Below are positions 24,552 through 33,375 of a stretch of DNA of 64,000 bases, piece after piece (the stretch's first letter is position 1; each line of letters starts with the position of its first letter). The notes below the pieces were generated by a model. The model was not told the DNA's origin. It searched no databases and was given only the letters and a program-made list of their open reading frames with translations. The translations under genes and the position numbers were made by a program. This stretch comes from Paracraurococcus sp042666655. GTDB lineage: Bacteria > Pseudomonadota > Alphaproteobacteria > Acetobacterales > Acetobacteraceae. The stretch spans positions 170,510 through 234,509 of the forward strand of contig NZ_JBHTDE010000007.1 of the NCBI RefSeq assembly GCF_042666655.1, given 5' to 3'.

Positions 24552-25759
24552 TGCAACGCCGCCCGGTCCCCGGGACTTCACTGCAGCGGGACATCGATCG
24601 GGAGGCAGCCGGCTTGGACCCGTTCCAGCCTGGGCAGGGATTGGCCTGCCGGGCCTGCGGCGCGACGCTGACCGAGGAGGTCGCCGATCTTGGCCTGGTG
24701 CCGCTTTCCGTCGACCCCGTGCGGGCCGGCGGCGGCGTTCGGGCCATCGCCTGCGCGCCGCTCCGCGCCTTGGTCTGCGGCGATTGCCGGCTGGTGCAGG
24801 TGGCCGGCGCCGGCATCACGGCGCGGGACCCGGCGCCGCGTCCGGCCGATGGCTTTGCCGGCGTCATCGCCGCGCGGCTGCGGCTCGGCCCCGGCACCCC
24901 GGTCGCCGCCTTCGATGCCGCGGTGCTGGCGCCATTCCGCGACCGCGACATCCCTGCCCGGGCCGTCCCCACCGGTGCCTTCAGCGCCCTGCGGCTGCGC
25001 GAGGCCTTGCCGCCCCCGGTGCTGCTGCTGGCCGGCCCGTTGCTGGCCACTGCCTCTGGCCTGGCGGATGCCCTGGCCGGGGTGCGGGCACTGCTCGCGC
25101 CCGGCGGCGTCGCGGTCTTCGACATGCCTGACCTGCTGGCGCGGCTGGCCGGCAACCGCTTCGACCTGCTGAGCCATGCGGTGCCGGCGCTGCCCTCCCT
25201 GCTGGTGGCCGAGATGCTGTTCTGGCAGCACGGCCTCGTGCCCTTCGAACTCGAAGCCGTCCCCGGCCCCGGCCCCTGGCTGCGCCTGCTGGTGCGGCAT
25301 GAGGAAGACGGCACCAAGCCGGTCGCCGAGACCGTGCTGGCGCGGCGGGAGGCCGAGCGGGAGGCCGGGCTGGAAGGCCCCGCCGCCTACCAGCGGGCCG
25401 CGGTCGCGGTGGCGGAGGCGAAGCTCGCGGTGCTCGACCTGCTGGTCGGCGCCCGGCGGGACGGGCGCCGCGTGGCCGGCTTTGGTGCCGGGACGGCGGC
25501 AGCCACCCTGGCCGCGGCGGTGGGGCTCGGGCCCGGCCTGCTTGGCTTCACCGTGCACCCGGAGGTCGGGCAAAGCGGGCTGGAATTGCCGGGCAGCCAA
25601 CTGCCCATCCTGCCGCCGGCCGCGCTCGACCAGGCGCCGCCCGACCTGCTGCTGGTGCTGGACGGCACCCCGGCGGCGGCGGTGCGGGCGGCTCTGGCCC
25701 GGCATTGCCACTGGCAGGGCCGGCTGGCCCTGCCGCTGCCCGGACTCAGCATCGCCTGA
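24551..25759 (+). CDS. C-methyltransferase-like protein lacking the SAM-binding motif
   Basis: 402 residues. The N-terminus has the paired zinc-ligand motifs of NDP-hexose C-methyltransferases (ACRACGATL near 34, LVCGDCRLVQV near 74). The C-terminal third keeps the sugar-domain pattern RVAGFGAGTAAATLAA ... LPGSQLPILPPAAL. The middle, where the true enzyme at 33372 has VVEVASNDGYLL, has no glycine-rich SAM motif and no obvious NNVLAHV equivalent. It may therefore be a catalytically dead paralogue with a binding role. It starts on the last base of the GT41 stop and belongs to the flagellin-linked operon. I know of no named family. Confidence 0.7.
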   Translation: MQRRPVPGTSLQRDIDREAAGLDPFQPGQGLACRACGATLTEEVADLGLVPLSVDPVRAGGGVRAIACAPLRALVCGDCRLVQVAGAGITARDPAPRPADGFAGVIAARLRLGPGTPVAAFDAAVLAPFRDRDIPARAVPTGAFSALRLREALPPPVLLLAGPLLATASGLADALAGVRALLAPGGVAVFDMPDLLARLAGNRFDLLSHAVPALPSLLVAEMLFWQHGLVPFELEAVPGPGPWLRLLVRHEEDGTKPVAETVLARREAEREAGLEGPAAYQRAAVAVAEAKLAVLDLLVGARRDGRRVAGFGAGTAAATLAAAVGLGPGLLGFTVHPEVGQSGLELPGSQLPILPPAALDQAPPDLLLVLDGTPAAAVRAALARHCHWQGRLALPLPGLSIA

Positions 25760-25926
25760 ACGATTTCATCTGCGCCCTTCTGGACAGCGCGCGGTAACGT
25801 TCCACCCTCAGGAGACGAAGCCACGACGGCGGGACCGGAACCAAGAGCGTCCGGCGGCTTTTGCACCCCGCCAGGCGCCCGGCCTCCAGGGTCCACCACC
25901 TGCGGCCGGAAAAACCAGGAGCGCGC

Positions 25927-27132
25927 ATGAACCTGATCCAGACCCGCGGCCCGGCGGGCAGCCCCATTCCGGTCGAGCTGCGCTTCGCCGCCGTCCGCGA
26001 GCGGACCGAGGCGCTGGCGGCGCCGCTTTCGGCCGAGGACCAGTGCATCCAGTCGATGCCCGACGCCAGCCCGGCCAAGTGGCATCGGGCGCATACCACC
26101 TGGTTCTTCGAGACCTTCCTGCTGATCCCGCATCTTTCCGGCTATCGCCGGTTCGATGAGCGCTTCGGCTTCCTGTTCAATTCCTACTACGAGGCCGCAG
26201 GCCCGCGGCATGCCCGGCCGCGGCGCGGCATGCTGACCCGGCCCTCGGCTGATGAGGTGACGGCCTATCGTGCGCATGTCGATGCCGGCATGGCGGCGTT
26301 GCTGCGCGACCCGCCGCCGGAGGCGCTGGTCCTGATCGAGCTCGGCCTGCAGCACGAGGAGCAGCACCAGGAATTGCTGCTGACCGACATCCTGCACGCC
26401 TTGTCGCAGAACCCGCTGCTGCCGGCCTACGACGCGGATTGGCGGGAGCCGCGCGCCGCGACCGGCGCGGCGGCCTGGCTGGACCTGCCGGAGGGTGTCG
26501 CCCGGATCGGCCATGCCGGCACCGGCTTTGGCTTCGACAACGAGTCGCCGCGCCACAACACCTGGATCCCCGCCTGCCGCATCGCCGACCGGCTGGTGAC
26601 CAATGCCGATTGGCTCGGCTTCATGGCCGATGCCGCCTACCGCACGCCGACCCTCTGGATGAGCGACGGCTGGGCCGCCTGCGCCGCGGAGGGCTGGGAG
26701 GCGCCGATGTACTGGCAGCGCCGCGACGGCGACTGGGCGCAGTACACGCCCGCCGGGCTGCGTCCGGTCGATCCCGCCGCGCCGGTCCGCCATGTCTCCT
26801 GGTACGAGGCCGAGGCCTTCGCCCGCTGGTCCGGCAAGCGGTTGCCGACCGAGGCGGAGTGGGAGGTGGCCGCGGCGCTGCCCGGCTTCCACGATGCCGC
26901 CGGGGTCGGCTGGCAGTGGACCGCCAGCGCCTATCTCCCCTATCCCGGCTTCCGCCCCTGGGAGGGCGCGGTCGGCGAGTACAACGGCAAGTTCATGATC
27001 AACCAGATGATCCTGCGCGGCGGCTCGCTCGCCACCCCGCCCGGCCATACCCGCCCGAGCTACCGCAATTTCTTCCCCCCCGGGGCGCGCTGGCAGTTCA
27101 GCGGCCTGCGGCTGGCGGAGGATGCGGCGTGA
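25927..27132 (+). CDS. egtB: Ergothioneine biosynthesis protein EgtB
   Basis: 401-residue iron-dependent sulfoxide synthase that joins hercynine with gamma-glutamylcysteine or cysteine. The N-terminal DinB-like domain carries the iron ligands: a His of KWHRAHTTW (H53/H56) and H143 and H147 in LQHEEQHQELLLTD. The C-terminal formylglycine-generating-type domain (from ~180) includes ESPRHNTWI, VSWYEAEAFARWSGKRLPTEAEWE and GEYNGKFMINQMILRGGS. AGGAG precedes the start by six bases. EgtD overlaps its stop. No egtA, egtC or egtE is nearby. Confidence 0.93.
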   Translation: MNLIQTRGPAGSPIPVELRFAAVRERTEALAAPLSAEDQCIQSMPDASPAKWHRAHTTWFFETFLLIPHLSGYRRFDERFGFLFNSYYEAAGPRHARPRRGMLTRPSADEVTAYRAHVDAGMAALLRDPPPEALVLIELGLQHEEQHQELLLTDILHALSQNPLLPAYDADWREPRAATGAAAWLDLPEGVARIGHAGTGFGFDNESPRHNTWIPACRIADRLVTNADWLGFMADAAYRTPTLWMSDGWAACAAEGWEAPMYWQRRDGDWAQYTPAGLRPVDPAAPVRHVSWYEAEAFARWSGKRLPTEAEWEVAAALPGFHDAAGVGWQWTASAYLPYPGFRPWEGAVGEYNGKFMINQMILRGGSLATPPGHTRPSYRNFFPPGARWQFSGLRLAEDAA

Positions 27133-28085
27133 GCGGCGCGCTCGCCCGCGACGCGGCCGAGGCGCAGCGCGCCGCGCTGGTCGCCGATGCGCTGGCCGGC
27201 CTGTCCGCCCCCCGCAAGACCTTGCCCTGCAAGTGGCTGTACGACGCCGAGGGTGCCCGGCTGTTCGAGGCCATCACCCGGCTGCCCGAATACTACCCGA
27301 CGCGGACCGAGACCAAGATCCTGACCGAGCAGGCCACGGCCATCGCCGCCGCCATCGGCCCCGGCGCGGCGGTGGTGGAATTCGGCCCCGGCGACGGCGC
27401 CAAGGGGGAATTGCTGCTCGCCGGGCTGCAATCCCCGGCCGCCTATGTCCCGGTCGACATCGCCCCGGAATGGCTGGAGGCCGCGGCATCCCGCGTCGCC
27501 TCGGCGCGGCCCGGCCTGCCGGTGCTGCCGGTGGTGGCCGACTTCACCCAGGGCTTCGCCCTGCCGAAGCGGATCGGCGCAGCGCCCCGGCTGGGCTTCT
27601 TCCCCGGCTCGACCATCGGCAATTTCGAACCGGCCGAGGCGGCTGCCTTCCTGCGCCGGGCGCGTGCGACGCTCGGCGCCGGGTCGCGCATGCTGCTGGG
27701 TGCCGACCTGGTGAAGGCGGTTCCAGTGCTGGAGGCGGCCTATGACGACGCCGCCGGCGTCACCGCGGCCTTCGACCTCAACCTGCTCCACCGGCTGAAC
27801 CGCGAGGCGGGGGCGGATTTCGACGTCGCCGGCTTCGCCCACCGCGCCATCTGGAACCCGGCGCTGGAGCGGGTGGAGATGCACTTGGCCGCGCTGCGGC
27901 CGCAGGTGGTGCACTTGGCCGGGCGGGTCTTCCGCTTCGCCGAGGGCGAGACCATCCATACCGAGAGCAGCCATAAATACCGGCCCGAGGCGCTGGGCGC
28001 GCTGGCCGCCGCCGCCGGCTGGCGGGCCACGGCGATGTGGAGCGACCCGCAGCGGCTTTTCTCGGTCTGGCTGCTGCAGGGCTAA
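27129..28085 (+). CDS. egtD: L-histidine N-alpha-methyltransferase EgtD
   Basis: 318-residue SAM-dependent enzyme that trimethylates histidine to hercynine, the first step of ergothioneine synthesis. Typical features are LPCKWLYDAEGARLFEAIT followed by LPEYYPTRTE (residues ~32-60), VVEFGPGDGAKGELLL (~81-96), GFFPGSTIGNFEP (~157-169) and the C-terminal TIHTESSHKYRPE. A GTG start overlapping the EgtB stop is proposed. The egtB-egtD pair is the minimal bacterial ergothioneine unit. Confidence 0.93.
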   Translation: MSGALARDAAEAQRAALVADALAGLSAPRKTLPCKWLYDAEGARLFEAITRLPEYYPTRTETKILTEQATAIAAAIGPGAAVVEFGPGDGAKGELLLAGLQSPAAYVPVDIAPEWLEAAASRVASARPGLPVLPVVADFTQGFALPKRIGAAPRLGFFPGSTIGNFEPAEAAAFLRRARATLGAGSRMLLGADLVKAVPVLEAAYDDAAGVTAAFDLNLLHRLNREAGADFDVAGFAHRAIWNPALERVEMHLAALRPQVVHLAGRVFRFAEGETIHTESSHKYRPEALGALAAAAGWRATAMWSDPQRLFSVWLLQG

Positions 28086-28130
28086 CCGCAGGCGGTGGCG
28101 GGGTGGCTCTGCCCTGCTAGGCTCCGCCGC

Positions 28131-28865
28131 ATGCCCCGACCCGACATCGCCAGCCATCGCGGCGGCGCCTTCCTCTGGCCTGAGAACAGTACCCTGGCAT
28201 TCCGCCAGGCGCTTGCCTTACCGGCCGAGCAGCTCGAGCTCGATGTCCACCTCTCGGCCGATGGCGCCGTCGTGGTGATGCACGATGCGACGCTCGACCG
28301 CACCACCGACGCGACCGGCCCGGTCCGCGCCCTGAGCCTGGCTGCGCTGCGCCAAGTCCGGGTGCGCGGCACCGGCGGGGAGCCGCCGCCCACCTTGGCC
28401 GAGGCGGCCGCAATGACCCGCGACGCCGGCCGCATCCTGCGGCTGGAGGTCAAGGCGGATGCCGCGGGCCGCCCCTATCCCGGCATCGTCCCGGCCTGCC
28501 TCGCGGCGCTGGAAGCGGCCGGGATGCGCGGCCGCTGCGTGGCGATGAGCTTCCAGCCGCTGACGGTCTCCGAACTCGCCGCGGCCGGCGGCCTGTTGCG
28601 GACGGTGCTGCTGCTGGAAGCCAGGCCCTGGCGCGGCATGGGCCCGGCCGGCGCCGTCGCCCTGGCGCGCAGCAGCGGCGCAACGGAGATCGGACTGGCG
28701 ATCGGGGAGTTGGATGCGGCGGCGGTCGCCGGGTTCCGCGCCGCCGGCTTCGGCATCGGCGCCTGGGGAGCGAACGATGCCCCGGCGATCCGCCATGGCC
28801 TGTCGCTCGGGCTGGACGCGATCACCTCGGACGACCCACTGCTGGCGCTGCGACTGCGCGGCTGA
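28131..28865 (+). CDS. ugpQ: Glycerophosphodiester phosphodiesterase
   Basis: 244-residue GDPD-family TIM barrel that hydrolyses glycerophosphodiesters to glycerol 3-phosphate and an alcohol. The signature His lies in ASHRGGAFLWPENSTLAF (residues ~7-24). The metal-binding ELDVHLSADGAVVVMHD segment (~36-52) and catalytic His in VMHDATLDRTT are intact. The ending GLDAITSDDPLLALRL is also typical. No signal peptide, so cytosolic like UgpQ. It follows egtD by 45 bases and may be in the same transcript, though function gives no reason for it. Confidence 0.9.
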   Translation: MPRPDIASHRGGAFLWPENSTLAFRQALALPAEQLELDVHLSADGAVVVMHDATLDRTTDATGPVRALSLAALRQVRVRGTGGEPPPTLAEAAAMTRDAGRILRLEVKADAAGRPYPGIVPACLAALEAAGMRGRCVAMSFQPLTVSELAAAGGLLRTVLLLEARPWRGMGPAGAVALARSSGATEIGLAIGELDAAAVAGFRAAGFGIGAWGANDAPAIRHGLSLGLDAITSDDPLLALRLRG

Positions 28866-29078
28866 GGCCGAGGGGTCGGCATTTCGTGTGGCACGACGAT
28901 CTGGGCGATTTGAATCCGGGAAATTTTAGCCTATTGGTTCATCGGTTGAATGCACCCGCGCAGGGAACCGCGTAAACCTCCGGCAACCTCGCTGGTCCAG
29001 ACCCTCCTGGCCCTGCGCCGGAGAACCCGTCGGACCGGCACCTTCGTCCCCGCGCCCGTCGCGCCGTGAGATCCTTCG

Positions 29079-31574
29079 ATGAGACCGCCACAAAGACTCG
29101 CGCCCGGCCGTCCTGCCCCCGCGGCGCCCGGGCCGTCCGAGGCCGAGTTGCGCCGGCGCCTGGCTTTGGCGCCGCCCGGTGCGCCAGGGGCAGCCGGCGA
29201 CTGGCACCAACTTGGTTTGCTCTGTGCCGGAAGCGGTCGGCTGGCCGAGGCGGCGGAGGCCTTCGCCCGGGCGACCGCCGCCGGCGCCTCGGCTTTCGCC
29301 CTCGCCGTGCCGCATGCCATGGCCCTGAGCGGCGCCGGCCGGGCGGAGGAGGCCCTGGCAGTGGCGGTCGCGGCACAGGCCAGGCGGCCCAAGGATTTCG
29401 TGCTGACCAACCTGCTCGGCGTCATGCAGAAGCGCGCCGGCCGGCTGCCGGAGGCCCAGGCGGCCTTCGAGGCGGCGCGGAAGCTCGATCCCCGGGCCGT
29501 GTCGGCCTGCCAGAACCTCGGCAACCTGCATGACCAGCTGGGCCGCTTCAAGGAGGCCGCGGCGGCCTACCAGGCCGGGCTGAAGATCGAGCCACGCAAT
29601 GCCGATCTGCTCCGGCTGCTGGGCCGCGCCCTGCGCATGGGCGGCGACCAGAAGGCGGCGGTCGCGGCCTTCGAGCGGGCGCTGTCGCTCGGCCAGCCGC
29701 GGCTGGACCTGCTCACCGACCTGGTCGGCACCCTGGCCGATCTCGGCGAGGATGACCGCGCCTTCGGCGTGATCGAACGCGGCCGCCGGTTGCGCGACGG
29801 CGATCCGCAGCTCGATATCCTGGAGGCCCGCCTGGCCTTCCGGCTCGGCCGGCGGGAGGCGGCGCAGGCACTGGTCGAGAAGGCCCTGGCCGCGCTACCG
29901 GGCGATGCGGAGGGCAGCATCCTGCTGGCGCGGCTGCATGGCGAGGCCGATCTGGAAGCGGCCAACATGGCGCTCCGCCAGGGGCTCGCCGCCAATCCCG
30001 GCTCCGTCATCCTGGCGACCCGGTTGATCGAGAACCTGACGCGCAGCCGCTATGGCGACGAGGCGCAGCACCTGCAGGAAGCCTATGAGCTGTCCTGCCG
30101 GCTGCTGCAGACCCACCCCGGCAGCGTCCAGGCCCATGCCAAGCCGCTGCGCACTGCCTTCCTGCGCTGCCTGGACCATGACCGGCTGGATGCCTCGGGC
30201 CGGCTGGCGGACCTTGCGCCGCGCTGGATCGCCGATGGCGAGATTGCCGGCCTGCACTACGAGCTCGGCAATGTCCGGAGCATGCAGGACCGGCTGGACA
30301 TCGTCGAGTGGCACCGCGCCTGGGGCCGGCGCGAGGCGCGGGCGGTCACCCCGCTGCGCTTGCCGGCGGCGCCGGCGTCTTCGATCATGTCGGCGGCGCC
30401 GGCGTCCTCGATCATGTCGGCGGCGCCGGCGTCCTCGATCATGCCGGCGTCGCCGGCGTCCTCGATCATGCCGGCGTCGCCGGCCCTGGCGACCGGGCGC
30501 AAGCTGCGCATCGGCTTCATGTCGAGCGACCTGCGCGACCATCCGGTGACCTATTTCGCCATGCCGCTGCTGGAGCAGTACGACCGCGACCGGGTCGAGG
30601 TCTTCTGCTATTCGTTCTACGAGCGCGAGCGAGACAATGTGCAGGCGCATATCGAGCGGCAGGTCACCGGCTTCCGCTGGTGGCCGCGCAGGCCCTCGGC
30701 CGAGGTCGCCGCCGGGATCGCCGAGGATGGGCTCGACATGCTGTTCGAGCTGGGCGGCACCACGGCGATGAACAAGCTGGACGTGATGGCCCATCGCCCG
30801 GCGCGGATCGGCGCGAGCTGGCTCGGTTACCCGCATTCGGCCGGGCTGGAGGCGATCGACACCATCCTGGTCGATCCCTACGTCATGCCGTCCGACCCGC
30901 GGCTGTTGATCGAACGGCCCTTCGAACTGGCGGAAAGCTGGGTGGCGATGGGCCCGCTGGGTTTCCGCGACGTGCCGATCGAGCCGGACCTGCCGGAGGA
31001 GCGCCGCGGCGTGGTGACGTTCGGCACCATGAACAACCCCTACAAATTCACCCGCGCCTGCCTGGATGCCTGGGCCGCGGTGCTGCGGGCGGTGCCGGAT
31101 TCACGCTTCCTGTTCGTCCGGCCGGAGGCGCGGACGCCGGCCTTCGTCGCCAATGTGCGCGCCGGCTTCGCCGCGCGCGACGTCGATCCCGACCGGATCG
31201 ACTATGTCGGGGTGCGCGGCGTGCACATGCCGCACTACAATTCGATCGACATCGCGCTCGACAGCCTGCCGCATGTGGGCGGCACCACGACCTGCGAGAC
31301 GCTGTGGATGGGCGTGCCCTGCGTCTCCCTGGTCGGGCCCGGCTTCCCCGAGCGGCTGAGCTATTCCAACCTGACCAATGCCGGCCTCGGCGACCTGGCG
31401 GTGTTCACGGTCGAGGACTACGTCGGGACGGCGGCGGCGCTGGCCGCCGACCGCAGCCGGCGGCGCCTGCTGCGGCATGGGCTGCGCGACATGATCCGCC
31501 GCCACCCGCTGGGCCAGCCCGATCGCTTCGTCCGTGCCTTCTACGCCAAGGCCGAGGAGGTGGCGCGCGCATGA
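29079..31574 (+). CDS. TPR-containing GT41 (SPINDLY-type) glycosyltransferase
   Basis: 831 residues. TPR repeats fill ~40-290 (for example AVSACQNLGNLHDQLGRF). A long helical segment follows, and the GT41 domain spans ~470-825. Key motifs are FMSSDLRDHPVTYFAMPLL (base His), FGTMNNPYKFTRACLDAW (UDP-contacting Lys region) and SLPHVGGTTTCETLWMGVPC. A linker at ~430-470 is made of four 9-residue repeats (AAPASSIMS type). The stop overlaps the rfbF start, which ties it to CDP-sugar synthesis. It may transfer a sugar to protein or to a surface glycan. It is paralogous to the enzyme at 22269. Confidence 0.87.
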   Translation: MRPPQRLAPGRPAPAAPGPSEAELRRRLALAPPGAPGAAGDWHQLGLLCAGSGRLAEAAEAFARATAAGASAFALAVPHAMALSGAGRAEEALAVAVAAQARRPKDFVLTNLLGVMQKRAGRLPEAQAAFEAARKLDPRAVSACQNLGNLHDQLGRFKEAAAAYQAGLKIEPRNADLLRLLGRALRMGGDQKAAVAAFERALSLGQPRLDLLTDLVGTLADLGEDDRAFGVIERGRRLRDGDPQLDILEARLAFRLGRREAAQALVEKALAALPGDAEGSILLARLHGEADLEAANMALRQGLAANPGSVILATRLIENLTRSRYGDEAQHLQEAYELSCRLLQTHPGSVQAHAKPLRTAFLRCLDHDRLDASGRLADLAPRWIADGEIAGLHYELGNVRSMQDRLDIVEWHRAWGRREARAVTPLRLPAAPASSIMSAAPASSIMSAAPASSIMPASPASSIMPASPALATGRKLRIGFMSSDLRDHPVTYFAMPLLEQYDRDRVEVFCYSFYERERDNVQAHIERQVTGFRWWPRRPSAEVAAGIAEDGLDMLFELGGTTAMNKLDVMAHRPARIGASWLGYPHSAGLEAIDTILVDPYVMPSDPRLLIERPFELAESWVAMGPLGFRDVPIEPDLPEERRGVVTFGTMNNPYKFTRACLDAWAAVLRAVPDSRFLFVRPEARTPAFVANVRAGFAARDVDPDRIDYVGVRGVHMPHYNSIDIALDSLPHVGGTTTCETLWMGVPCVSLVGPGFPERLSYSNLTNAGLGDLAVFTVEDYVGTAAALAADRSRRRLLRHGLRDMIRRHPLGQPDRFVRAFYAKAEEVARA
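30367..30486 (+). repeat. 27-bp tandem repeat coding the GT41 linker
   Basis: Four 27-bp units (30367-30393, 30394-30420, 30421-30447, 30448-30474) plus a partial fifth encode AAPASSIMS, AAPASSIMS, AAPASSIMP, ASPASSIMP, ASPA. Units differ by one to three bases. The repeat lies exactly between the TPR and catalytic parts. All changes keep the frame, so copy number can vary without destroying the gene. Confidence 0.9.
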
Positions 31575-32341
31575 AGGCGGTCATCCTGGCCGGCGGCCGC
31601 GGCACGCGGCTCTCGGAGGAGACCTCGGTCCGGCCCAAGCCGATGGTGGAGATCGGCGGCTGGCCGATCCTCTGGCACATCATGAAGATCTATGCCGCGC
31701 ATGGGGTGACCGACTTCGTCGTCTGCCTCGGCTACAAGGGCTGGCAGATCAAGGAGTATTTCCTGAACTACCGGCTGCATGCCTCGGACCTGTCGATCGA
31801 CCTTGCATCGGGCACGGTGGAGGTGCTGCGGCCCTCGGCCGAGCCCTGGCGCATCGCCCTGGTCGATACCGGGGAGGACAGCATGACCGGCGGCCGGCTG
31901 AAGCGGATCGCGCCCTATGTGGTGGACGAGCCGGAATTCTGCATGACCTATGGCGATGGGGTGAGCGACGTCGATATCGGCGGGCTGATCGCCTTCCACC
32001 GGGCGCATGGCCGGCAGGCGACCGTCACCGCGGTGACGCCGCCCGGCCGCTTCGGCGCCCTGGCGCGCGAGGGCGCCGCGGTGAATGCCTTCATCGAGAA
32101 GCCGGCCGGCGACGGCGGCACCATCAACGGCGGCTTCTTCGTGCTGTCGCCCAAGGTGCTGCGGCGCATAGCCGGCGATGCGACGACCTGGGAGGCTGAG
32201 CCGCTGCAATCGCTCGCCCGCGACGGCGAGCTGATGGCCTATGACCACAAGGGCTTCTGGCAGGCGATGGACACGCTGCGCGACCGCGACCTGCTGGAGC
32301 GGCTCTGGGCGAGCGGCCAGGCGCCCTGGAGGCGGTGGTGA
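31571..32341 (+). CDS. rfbF: Glucose-1-phosphate cytidylyltransferase
   Basis: 256-residue nucleotidyltransferase that makes CDP-glucose from glucose 1-phosphate and CTP. It begins with the signature MKAVILAGGRGTRLSEET and RPKPMVEIGGWPILWHIMK, and carries FVVCLGYKGWQIKEYF and the metal-site MTYGDGVSDVD (~133-143). The length matches RfbF. It overlaps both the upstream GT41 gene and the downstream rfbG by four bases, and heads a five-gene CDP-sugar module. Confidence 0.94.
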   Translation: MKAVILAGGRGTRLSEETSVRPKPMVEIGGWPILWHIMKIYAAHGVTDFVVCLGYKGWQIKEYFLNYRLHASDLSIDLASGTVEVLRPSAEPWRIALVDTGEDSMTGGRLKRIAPYVVDEPEFCMTYGDGVSDVDIGGLIAFHRAHGRQATVTAVTPPGRFGALAREGAAVNAFIEKPAGDGGTINGGFFVLSPKVLRRIAGDATTWEAEPLQSLARDGELMAYDHKGFWQAMDTLRDRDLLERLWASGQAPWRRW

Positions 32342-33375
32342 ACCCGTCGCGCGGCTTCTGGTCCGGCCGGCGGGTGCTGGTCACCGGCCATACCGGCTTC
32401 AAGGGCGCCTGGCTGGCGCTGCTGCTGCACCGGCTGGGCGCGCAGGTGACCGGCATCGCGCTGCCGGCGGAGCCGGGGCCGAATGCCTTCGACCTGCTGA
32501 GGGTCCGGCCGCTGCTGACGGCCGACCACCATGCCGATATCCGCGACGGCGAGGCCCTGGCGGCGCGGCTGCGCACGGTGCGGCCCGAGGTGGTGCTGCA
32601 CCTCGCGGCGCAGGCCTTCGTCGGCCGCGGCTATGCCGCGCCGGCGGCGACCTTCGCCGCCAATGTCGACGGCACGATCCATCTGCTGGAGGCGCTGCGC
32701 GGCCTGCCCGGCGTGCTAGCCGCGGTGATGGTCACCTCCGACAAGGTCTACCGCAACGACGGCGCCGGCCGGGCCTTCCGCGAGGGCGATGCGCTGGGCG
32801 GCGCCGATCCCTACAGCGCGTCGAAGGCGGCGGCGGAGATCGCGGTCGCGTCGTGGCGCGCCTCCTTCGCCACCGCGCTGCCGCCCGTCGCCACGGCGCG
32901 GGCCGGCAACGTCATCGGCGGCGGCGATTTCGGCGCGCAGCGGCTGATCCCCGACCTGGTCCGCGCCGCCATGGCGGGGGCGCCGCTGCTGTTGCGCCGT
33001 CCGGATGCGACGCGGCCCTTCCAGCATGTGCTGGACGTGCTGCGCGGCTACCTTTTGCTGGCCGAACGGCTGGCGACCGGCACGCTGGCGCCGGCGTTCA
33101 ATTTCGGCCCGGCGGATGGCGAGATCCGGGTGCGCGACCTGATCGCCAGCTGGGGCGCGCCGGTGGACTGGCGACAGGATAATGGCCCGGTCATGGCGGA
33201 GGCACCGCGTCTGGGCCTCGATTCCAGCCTGGCGGGTGAGGTGCTGGGCTGGCGCCCGCTGCTCTCGACGCCGGAGGCGATCGCCGAGACGTCGCGCTGG
33301 TATGCCGCCTGGCGGCGGGGCGAGGATGTCCAGGCCCTGGCCCTGGCGACCATCGACCGGCTGGTGCCGGCATGA
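32338..33375 (+). CDS. rfbG: CDP-glucose 4,6-dehydratase
   Basis: 345-residue SDR-superfamily dehydratase converting CDP-glucose to CDP-4-keto-6-deoxyglucose. The cofactor motif VLVTGHTGFKGAWLALLL and the catalytic VTSDKVYRND plus YSASKAAAE (Tyr/Lys) are clear, as is GNVIGGGDFGAQRLIPD. The GTG at 32338 is preferred because GGAGG lies five bases upstream; GTG at 32335 is possible. It acts directly after RfbF. Confidence 0.93.
   Translation: MNPSRGFWSGRRVLVTGHTGFKGAWLALLLHRLGAQVTGIALPAEPGPNAFDLLRVRPLLTADHHADIRDGEALAARLRTVRPEVVLHLAAQAFVGRGYAAPAATFAANVDGTIHLLEALRGLPGVLAAVMVTSDKVYRNDGAGRAFREGDALGGADPYSASKAAAEIAVASWRASFATALPPVATARAGNVIGGGDFGAQRLIPDLVRAAMAGAPLLLRRPDATRPFQHVLDVLRGYLLLAERLATGTLAPAFNFGPADGEIRVRDLIASWGAPVDWRQDNGPVMAEAPRLGLDSSLAGEVLGWRPLLSTPEAIAETSRWYAAWRRGEDVQALALATIDRLVPA

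Noticed and set aside
28889..28910. TGGCACG resembling a sigma-54 -24 element upstream of the second GT41 gene
   Set aside because: The required GC at the -12 position with correct spacing is absent (TG instead), so the match is only half a promoter.
30367..30486. Tandem 27-bp repeats considered as a CRISPR array
   Set aside because: There are no spacers between units, the repeat is in frame inside a conserved gene, and no cas genes are near.
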